A DNA stretch of 51,899 bases from Streptomyces griseoaurantiacus (GTDB lineage Bacteria > Actinomycetota > Actinomycetes > Streptomycetales > Streptomycetaceae). A program made the translations under genes and the position numbers. The stretch is taken from assembly GCA_014656015.1 (NCBI GenBank), contig BNBP01000048.1, positions 1 to 51,899 of the forward strand, given 5' to 3'. The notes under the pieces are model-generated. The model saw nothing but the letters and a program-made list of their open reading frames with translations, was not told the DNA's origin and searched no databases. Shown piece after piece: positions 41,501-51,899 of this stretch. Each line of letters starts with the position of its first letter. The first letter of the stretch is position 1.

Positions 41501-42442
41501 ATGCGTGCGGAGTCGGGGTCCAAGCAGAGGTCAGGGGCGTGGCGAGGGTGCCTGCTCGTCCTGGCCGTGCCGATCGTCGCGGGCGTGGTACACCTCGCGC
41601 TGCCCGACGGCGGGTCCGACGCCCCCGGTGAGCCCTCGGCGGCCGCCTCCGCCGCCGCGCGGGCCGCGCACGGCAAGGAACGGCGCGCGGACGACGCGGT
41701 CGTCGCCGACGCCCCGCCCGGGCTGGCCGGGCCGGCCCTGAAGGAACTGGCGCAACGTTTCGTCTCCAGTGTGGAGAACTCCACCCTCGACTGGCGCACG
41801 GCGTACGGGGCGATCGAGGACACCGGTGACGGGCACGGCTACACCGCCGGGATCATCGGCTTCTGCACGGGCACCGACGACCTGCTGACCCTGGTGGAGC
41901 GGTACACCGAGGCCCACCCGGACAACGGTCTCGCCCGCTACCTGCCCGCCCTGCGCGCGGTGAACGGCTCGGACTCGCACGAGGGCCTCGATCCCGGGTT
42001 CACCTCCGCCTGGCGTGCCGAGGCGCGGGTGAAGGCGTTCCGCGAGGCGCAGGAGGAGGAGCGCGACCGGGTCTACTTCGATCCCGCGGTGCGGCTGGCC
42101 AAGCTGGACGGACTCGGGGCGCTGGGTCAGCTCGTCTACTACGACGCGATGGTGCTGCACGGCCCGGGCCTCGACGCCGACGGCTTCTACAGGCTGCGCG
42201 AGAAGGCGCTGCAACGCGCCGACCTGCCCTCGGACGGCGGCTCGCGCAAGGACTATCTGAACGCCTTCCTGGATGTGCGGCGCGCGGCGATCGAGCGGTC
42301 CGGCGCGGACCGTCCGCACGGCGACACCTCGCGTATCGACACGGCGTTGCGGACGTTCGTGGACAAGGGCTACTTCGAGCTGAGAACGCCACTGGAGTGG
42401 CGGGTGTACGGCGAGCGGTACCGCGTCGACCACGTGTCCTGA
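41501..42442 (+). CDS. GH46 chitosanase, second of a tandem pair
   Basis: 313 residues. Same fold and catalytic residues as its neighbour (Glu in SSVENSTLDW, Asp in IEDTGDGHGYTAG), but with a longer N-terminus: basic residues, a hydrophobic span (CLLVLAVPIVAGVVHLAL) and a long Ala/Asp/Pro/Ser linker to about residue 80. As with the first copy, no standard signal-peptidase site is evident. Differences concentrate in the linker and in the HGPGLDADGFYRLREKALQRADLPSDGG region versus GTRPGSFGGIRAAAL in the first copy, i.e. around the substrate cleft, so the two may differ in chain-length preference (inference). Probably a tandem duplication. Confidence 0.93.
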   Translation: MRAESGSKQRSGAWRGCLLVLAVPIVAGVVHLALPDGGSDAPGEPSAAASAAARAAHGKERRADDAVVADAPPGLAGPALKELAQRFVSSVENSTLDWRTAYGAIEDTGDGHGYTAGIIGFCTGTDDLLTLVERYTEAHPDNGLARYLPALRAVNGSDSHEGLDPGFTSAWRAEARVKAFREAQEEERDRVYFDPAVRLAKLDGLGALGQLVYYDAMVLHGPGLDADGFYRLREKALQRADLPSDGGSRKDYLNAFLDVRRAAIERSGADRPHGDTSRIDTALRTFVDKGYFELRTPLEWRVYGERYRVDHVS

Positions 42443-42500
42443 GGCCCGGGCGCACGGCCGGCTCCCCGGCTCGCCCCGCCCTCAGCCCTCAGAGCCCTCA

Positions 42501-42530
42501 GGCTCCCGGCTCCCGGCTCCCGGCTCCCGG
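42501..42530. repeat. Four tandem GGCTCCC heptamers
   Basis: Four perfect GGCTCCC copies (42501-42528) plus two more bases, preceded by three CCCTCAG-like units (about 42478-42500). The rest of the 306-bp gap between chitosanase and gltD holds a hairpin (42541-42584) and nothing else that I recognise. Confidence 0.75.
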
Positions 42531-42540
42531 CACAAGCAAC

Positions 42541-42584
42541 GACGCCCGCCCAGGTGTCCGGTCGGGGACGGTGGGGCGGGCGCC
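42541..42584 (-). terminator. Possible terminator downstream of gltD
   Basis: CGCCCGCCC (42543-42551) pairs with GGGCGGGCG (42574-42582), with an inner GTCC/GGAC stem. It lies about 165 bp beyond the gltD stop, far for a terminator, and could equally serve the convergent chitosanase transcript. Confidence 0.5.
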
Positions 42585-42748
42585 GTTCGGGGGGCCCGGG
42601 GGAACTGGTTCACCCGGATGTCCCGCCCGTACGCCGTTGTACGGGACGTGTGTGCGACGACCTTACCGCCGGGCCTCCCGGCCCGGTCGCGGCGGGTCGC
42701 CGGTCCGGTGCCGGACGCCCGGCGGGCGGGCGTCCGGTTCCGCGTGCG

Positions 42749-44204
42749 TCAGACCGTCAGCGAACGGTCCGTCGGGCGGATCGGCGCGGGCAGGTCGCTC
42801 GCGCCGGTCAGGAAGCGGTCCGCGCCGCGTGCCGCGGAGCGGCCCTCGGCGATGGCCCACACGATGAGCGACTGGCCGCGGCCGGCGTCACCGGCGACGA
42901 ACACACCGGACACGTTGGTCTGGAAGTCGGCGTCGCGGGCGATGTTGCCGCGCTCGTCGAGGTCCAGGCCCAACTGCTCGACCAGGCCGTTCTCCTTGTC
43001 GGGGCCGGTGAAGCCCATGGCGAGGGTGACGAGCTGGGCGGGGATCTTGCGCTCGGTGCCCGGCTTCTGGTTCAGCCTGCCGTCGACGAACTCGACCTCG
43101 GTCAGGTGCAGCCACTGCACGTTGCCGTCCTCGTCGCCCTCGAAGTGGGTGGTGGAGACGGAGTAGAGCCGCTCACCGCCCTCCTCGTGCGCGGAGGTGA
43201 CCTTGTACAGCATCGGGAAGGTCGGCCAGGGCTGGCTGACCGGGTTCCGCTCGGCGCCGGGCCGGGGCATGATCTCCAGCTGCGTCACGGAGGCCGCGCC
43301 CTGCCGGTGGGCGGTGCCCACGCAGTCGGCGCCGGTGTCGCCGCCGCCGATGACGACGACGTGCTTGCCCTCGGCGGAGATCGGGGAGGTGACGTAGTCG
43401 CCCTCCTGGACCTTGTTCGACAGCGGCAGGTACTCCATCGCCTGGTGCACGCCCTTGAGTTCCCGGCCCGGGATGGGCAGGTCGCGGGCGGTGGTGGAGC
43501 CGGCGGCGATGACGACGGCGTCGTACCGCTTGCGCAGGTCGTCCGCCGTGACGTCACGGCCGATCTCGACGCCGGTGCGGAAGCGGGTGCCCTCCGCGCG
43601 CATCTGCTCGATGCGGCGGTTGATGTGCCGCTTCTCCATCTTGAACTCGGGGATGCCGTAGCGGAGCAGGCCGCCGATGCGGTCGGCGCGCTCGTAGACG
43701 GCGACGGTGTGGCCGGCCCGGGTGAGCTGCTGGGCGGCGGCCAGTCCGGCCGGTCCCGAGCCGATCACGGCGACGGTCTTGCCGGACAGGCGCTCGGGGA
43801 TCTGCGGCGTGACGTCACCGGTGTCCCACGCCTTGTCGATGATGGAGACCTCGACGTTCTTGATGGTGACCGGCGGCTGGTTGATGCCGAGGACGCACGC
43901 CGCCTCGCACGGGGCCGGGCACAGCCGCCCGGTGAACTCCGGGAAGTTGTTGGTGGCGTGCAGCCGCTCGGAGGCGGCGGACCAGTCCTCGCGGTAGGCG
44001 AAGTCGTTCCACTCCGGGATCAGGTTTCCGAGCGGGCAGCCATTGTGGCAGAACGGGATGCCGCAGTCCATGCAGCGGCTGGCCTGCTTGGAGATGATCG
44101 GGAGCAGCGAGCCGGGAACGTAGACCTCGTTCCAGTCCCGCACCCGCTCCTCGACGGGGCGGGAACGGGCGACCTCGCGGCCGTGGTTGAGAAAGCCCTT
44201 GGGA

Positions 44205-44212
<8 letters not shown>
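42749..44212 (-). CDS. gltD: Glutamate synthase (NADPH) small subunit
   Basis: 487 residues. It passes electrons from NADPH through FAD to the large subunit, which makes two glutamates from glutamine and 2-oxoglutarate. N-terminal iron-sulfur cysteines lie in CMDCGIPFCHNGCPLGN (~47-63) and CPAPCEAACVLG (~97-108). The FAD site is VAVIGSGPAGLAAAQQL (~147-163) and the NADPH site HVVVIGGGDTGADCVGTA (~286-303). The C-terminus has GVFVAGDAGRGQSLIVWAIAEGR. ATG start; its first 8 bp overlap the end of gltB, so translation is coupled. It is the downstream gene of a gltBD operon. Confidence 0.98.
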
Positions 44213-48812
<4,600 letters not shown>

Positions 48813-48998
48813 CGGCTCTCCCGTCGTCGTCTGTGGCTGGGGTACGCGCCTCCCGCCGTCGGATCGCGGCCTGTGCGGGAGGGGCGGGTGCCGAGGGACG
48901 ACGCTGGCCCTCTGCGGGAAGTGCGGCGCGGTGACACCGCGGCACTTCGACAAGTGCACTGCGCCATGCGTACGGGGACAAGTCCACATGAGCGCAAA

Positions 48999-49014
48999 AT
49001 TTCGTGCAGATTAC
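48999..49014 (-). promoter_or_regulatory. GlnR-box-like site upstream of gltB
   Basis: On the minus strand the sequence is GTAAT-CTGCAC-GAAAT, which fits the actinobacterial GlnR half-site pattern gTnAc-n6-GaAAc except at the last base of each half. It overlaps a possible -10 (TAATCT). It lies about 190 bp upstream of the gltB ATG, where nitrogen control would be expected. A single a/b half-box only. Confidence 0.4.
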
Positions 49015-49100
49015 ATGATGGAGGGATTCTCGGGAACCGGATACTCCGTTCCATCATGCGGACATCCGGGGGACATCCGGTGGACACACGCGGACATCCG
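49014..49100. repeat. Inverted repeat and triple GGACATCCG motif upstream of gltB
   Basis: CATGATGGA (49014-49022) and TCCATCATG (49050-49058) form a perfect 9-bp inverted repeat. Immediately beyond lie three copies of GGACATCCG at 49060-49068, 49071-49079 and 49092-49100, spaced 11 and 21 bp, i.e. one and two helical turns. This arrangement suggests an activator or repressor array. Confidence 0.6.
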
Positions 49101-49407
49101 TTGTGCGGTCGCCGGGGAGCGCGGCGGGGGTACCGCGCGCGACGGCCGGGAGGGGGACGGACCGGGACGGGCAGATCGGTGACCGGCGGTCCGGTGTGGC
49201 GGGCGGTACCGCCCGGCCCACGGGGTGCGGCAGGCTTCATTGCCCACAGCGCTTACGGCTCATGCCCAGTGGCCGACTCGCCGAAACCAGCGGGACCGGC
49301 CGGGATTACCGAACAGTAGCGGCCCTTTGGACGACCACCGAGGGCTGCTCCTCAGGGGATGATCACGCGGTGATACTTATGCGGAGTCCCGCATAAGGCT
49401 GCGCACC
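49101..49407. other. Intergenic region with two palindromes, gltB to VIT gene
   Basis: ATCACGCGGTGAT (49362-49374) is a perfect 13-bp palindrome of the form ATCAC-GCG-GTGAT. CTTATGCGG-AGTC-CCGCATAAG (49376-49397) is a perfect 9-bp stem-loop next to it, 10 bp beyond the VIT-family stop. The second probably terminates that transcript. No gene is supported in the rest of this stretch. Confidence 0.55.
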
Positions 49408-50139
49408 TTATCCTACGACTCCGCCGAACACGCTGCCCAGGAGGTAGGTCACACCGGCCGCCGCGCCGCCCACCGCGAGCTGCCGCAGACCGCTGAACCA
49501 CCAGCTGCGCGCGGTCACCCGGGCCACCACCGCACCGCACAGGAAGAGCCCGAGGAGCGCCAGCAGCACGGCGGGCCAGATCACCGTGGCGCCCAGGAGG
49601 TAGGGCAGGACGGGAAGGAAGGCGCCGAGCGCGAAGGAGCCGAAGGAGGAGACGGCGGCGACCAGCGGGGAGGGCAGGTCACCGGGGTCGATGCCCAGTT
49701 CCTCGCGGGCGTGGATCTCCAGCGCCTGCTCGGGATCCTTGGAGAGCTGGCGGGCCACCTCGCGGGCGAGCGCCGGCTCCACGCCCCGCGTCTCGTACAG
49801 CGCGGCGAGCTCGGCCTCCTCGTCCTTGGGGTGCTTGCGCAGCTCGCGCCGCTCGACGTCCAGCTCCGCCTCGACCAGCTCCCGCTGGGAGGCGACGGAG
49901 GTGTACTCGCCGGCCGCCATCGAGAAGGCGCCGGCGGCGAGGCCCGCGAGTCCGGTGAGCACGATGGTGGACCGGCTCAGCTCGCCGCCCGCGACACCCG
50001 TCATCAGCGCCAGGTTGGAGACGAGGCCGTCCATCGCCCCGAACACGGCGGGGCGCAGCCAGCCGCCGTTGACGTCGCGGTGGGTGTGGTTGTCGCGATG
50101 CGCCTCGTGCAGCGCGGCACCGGTCTCGATGACGGCCAT
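49408..50139 (-). CDS. VIT1/CCC1-family membrane protein
   Basis: 243 residues. Family members transport iron or manganese across membranes (yeast CCC1, plant VIT1). The first membrane segment carries GAMDGLVSNLALMTGVAGGEL, followed by LTGLAGLAAGAFSMAAGEYTSVASQRELVEAELDVERRELRKHPKDEEAELAALYE: the conserved MAAGEY motif and then the metal-binding cytoplasmic helical region rich in Glu/Arg/Lys. Two or three further hydrophobic segments finish the protein. The preferred ATG follows GGGGGA; a 16-residue extension from 50187 is possible. It is divergent from the ADP-ribosylglycohydrolase gene. Confidence 0.9.
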   Translation of the reverse strand: MAVIETGAALHEAHRDNHTHRDVNGGWLRPAVFGAMDGLVSNLALMTGVAGGELSRSTIVLTGLAGLAAGAFSMAAGEYTSVASQRELVEAELDVERRELRKHPKDEEAELAALYETRGVEPALAREVARQLSKDPEQALEIHAREELGIDPGDLPSPLVAAVSSFGSFALGAFLPVLPYLLGATVIWPAVLLALLGLFLCGAVVARVTARSWWFSGLRQLAVGGAAAGVTYLLGSVFGGVVG

Positions 50140-50436
50140 GCGGTCCCCCAAGGTGTGTGCGCGGGAAGTTGTCTGGACTGAATCCATACTTCGACAACAC
50201 CTAAGTTACGCCGTCGATTCCATGGCCGCCAGCAAGGAAAGGCAGCCCTAACCTGGGCTTTTGCCGTGCGCGGCACCTCCTTCGATCGTACGTCCGGACG
50301 GTCGACCGGGTGACAGTACGGCACTTCGTGCTCTTGTGAACCGCCGTTCGGGGACAGATCCGCCAGGGGTGTCCACGGACCGCGCTCCCACCGCGGGAGC
50401 GGCGCGCACGCCGTGCCCCCGGAAGGAGAGGCGCTC
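50140..50436. other. Divergent intergenic region, VIT / ADP-ribosylglycohydrolase
   Basis: About 297 bp with no supported gene. The minus strand contains a TTAGGTGTTGTCGAAGTAT stretch (about 50184-50202) that shares its first half with the actinobacterial iron-regulator box, and a second TTAGG near 50250. Both are weak and not called as sites. No clear promoter pair. Confidence 0.4.
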
Positions 50437-51899
50437 ATGGCTTCCCCCGCCCGCACTCCCCCGGCCCGGACACGGGAGCGGCCCCCCGCCGGCGCCATCG
50501 ACCCCGGCGACACCGCCGATTCCGCCGATTCCGCCGATTCCGCCGATTCCGCTGGTCTCGCAGACGTCGGCGTTCTCGCACGCACCACCGACATCTGCGA
50601 TTCCGCTGACACCGCTGACACCGCTGACACCGGCGATCCCGCGGACACCGGCGCGCCCCTGGCCCGGCCGTCGGAGGAGCCCCGTTCTCCCGCCCCCGAG
50701 GGACGGCACGACCCGGCGGCCTCGGCACCGGTGGACCTGCGCGACCGGGCCCGGGGCGCGCTGCTCGGGCTGGCCGTCGGGGACGCGCTCGGCGCGCCCG
50801 CCGAGAACCTCAGGCCCTCCGAGATCCGGGCCCGCTGGGGCCGCGTCACCGGATACGTCACCGACCACCCGGCCGGCACGGACGACACCGAGTACGCGAT
50901 GTTCTCCGGGCTGCTGCTGGCCCGGCACGGCTCGGCGCTCACCGTGGCGCACGTGGAGGCCGCCTGGCACCACTGGATCGCCGACCGCGACGAGGGCCCC
51001 TTCCGCGGCGCCGGGTTCAGCGAGCGGGGCACGCTGGAGAACCTGCGCCGGGGGCTGGCGGCGCCGATCTCCGCGCAGCACCGGCACGCCTGGAGCGACG
51101 GGCTCGCCATGCGGGCGGCGCCGTTCGGGGTCTTCGCCGCCGGACGGCCCGCCGAGGCGGCCAGGCTCGTCGCGATCGACGGCTCGGTCAGCCACGAGGG
51201 CGAGGGCATCTACGGCGGCCAGGCGGTGGCGGCCGGTGTCGCGGCGGCGATGGCCGGGGCGCCGGTCGGCGCGGTGGTCGCCTCCGCGCTGGCGGTCGTC
51301 CCCGAGGACTCCTGGACGGCCCGCTCCCTGCGCCGTGCGGTGACGGCGGCCCACCGGGGCGAACGCGCGGTCCGCTCCGCGGTGGTCGTCGGCGGCTACC
51401 CCTGGACCGACCTGGCCCCCGAGGCGGTCGCCCTCGCCTTCGGCGCCTACGCGGCGGCGGACGGCGAGTTCCGCGAGGCGGTGCTCACGGCCGTCAACAT
51501 GGGGCGCGACGCCGACACGACTGCGGCGGTGACCGGTGCCCTGGCGGGCGCGACCGGGGGCGCCGGCGCCATCCCCGCCGACTGGGCCGCGGCCATCGGC
51601 CCCTCCCGCGGCACCTGCCTGCCCTCGATGCGCGGCCACCATGTGGAGGAGGTCGCGGACGCCCTGGTGACAGCGGCGACCCGCCCGGCTCCCCCCTCCC
51701 CGCGCGCCACCACCCCGCCGGTGACCGACGGGGCCGACACCACCGCCGCCACCGACACCACCGCCGCCCCGCCCGGCCCGACGCCGGCGCGCGGCACGGC
51801 AGACGCGCGGGCCGCGGTAGGCGCGCGGGGCACGGCTGGTGCACCTGTCACGCCAGGTGCGCCGCCCGCCCCCGGCACCCTCGACGACGCCGAGGCCGC
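50437..51899 (+). CDS. ADP-ribosylglycohydrolase (DraG family), 3' end beyond window
   Basis: 487 residues are visible. DraG-type hydrolases remove ADP-ribose from proteins and use two Mg2+ ions. After a hydrophilic leader, the catalytic domain runs from VDLRDRARGALLGLAVGDALGAPAENLRP (~98) through GTDDTEYAMFSG (first metal motif) to DGSVSHEGEGIYGGQAVAA and NMGRDADTTAAVTGALAGA (second metal motif, ~350-370). The first ~97 residues contain DSA/DTA tripeptide runs encoded by tandem GCCGATTCC (50515-50550) and GCTGACACC (50605-50631) repeats. The C-terminal ~60 visible residues are Thr/Ala/Pro-rich and continue past the edge. The ATG follows GGAAGGAGAG. Confidence 0.9.
   Translation, partial: MASPARTPPARTRERPPAGAIDPGDTADSADSADSADSAGLADVGVLARTTDICDSADTADTADTGDPADTGAPLARPSEEPRSPAPEGRHDPAASAPVDLRDRARGALLGLAVGDALGAPAENLRPSEIRARWGRVTGYVTDHPAGTDDTEYAMFSGLLLARHGSALTVAHVEAAWHHWIADRDEGPFRGAGFSERGTLENLRRGLAAPISAQHRHAWSDGLAMRAAPFGVFAAGRPAEAARLVAIDGSVSHEGEGIYGGQAVAAGVAAAMAGAPVGAVVASALAVVPEDSWTARSLRRAVTAAHRGERAVRSAVVVGGYPWTDLAPEAVALAFGAYAAADGEFREAVLTAVNMGRDADTTAAVTGALAGATGGAGAIPADWAAAIGPSRGTCLPSMRGHHVEEVADALVTAATRPAPPSPRATTPPVTDGADTTAATDTTAAPPGPTPARGTADARAAVGARGTAGAPVTPGAPPAPGTLDDAEA

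Noticed and set aside
50184..50202. Iron-regulator (IdeR/DmdR-like) box upstream of the VIT-family gene
   Set aside because: Only the first half (TTAGGT) matches; about half of the 19 positions agree with the consensus, which is too weak to call.

Overview
The window is a high-GC actinobacterial chromosome segment, almost certainly Streptomyces. The evidence is the strong G/C bias at third codon positions, frequent GTG starts, signature families (DUF6343, PAC2, an ANTAR regulator, an S1 protein with a Gly-rich tail) and a gene order that, from memory and unchecked, resembles the S. coelicolor SCO1995-SCO2028 region: coaE, rpsA, polA, liv operon, ANTAR regulator, tRNA-Leu, pyruvate kinase, chorismate mutase, chitosanase, gltD/gltB, ADP-ribosylglycohydrolase.

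Layout. 0-7.6 kb: a partial FUSC membrane protein, a family 5 uracil-DNA glycosylase, a divergent SDR/TetR pair with clear operators, an S4 protein, a methyltransferase, a DUF6343 protein, a TPR protein, coaE and a PAC2 protein. 7.7-18 kb: rpsA with a strong promoter and terminator, a methyltransferase, hrpB, a secreted lytic transglycosylase and polA. 18-28 kb: an FdhF/YdeP-like molybdoenzyme, a hotdog thioesterase, a complete branched-chain amino acid ABC transporter operon (livK-H-M-G-F), a convergent ANTAR response regulator and tRNA-Leu(CAA).

28.3-35.5 kb is the most unusual part. Directly after the tRNA terminator come an HTH/LAGLIDADG homing-endonuclease-like gene and a translationally coupled pair, a PLP decarboxylase plus an N-hydroxylase. 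The pair resembles the first two genes of a desferrioxamine-type pathway but has no acyltransferase or siderophore synthetase beside it. A TAT-exported 5'-nucleotidase and a full-length pyruvate kinase homologue with altered active-site residues follow.

35.5-42.5 kb: aminopeptidase N, an AroQ chorismate mutase, an HEXXH/zinc-ribbon protein, an ankyrin protein and two tandem GH46 chitosanases. 42.7-51.9 kb: the gltBD glutamate synthase operon with a repeat-rich upstream region, a VIT/CCC1-family protein and an ADP-ribosylglycohydrolase cut by the window end.

Overall this is a housekeeping backbone (translation, DNA replication and repair, CoA, amino-acid uptake, nitrogen assimilation) with a probable accessory insert at tRNA-Leu. 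The best-supported unusual signals are the altered pyruvate kinase, the orphan decarboxylase/N-hydroxylase pair, the tRNA-linked homing-endonuclease-like gene, the TetR operators and a set of candidate leaderless promoters. Positions and motifs come from reading the sequence; homology statements rest on recalled family knowledge and no database search was run.
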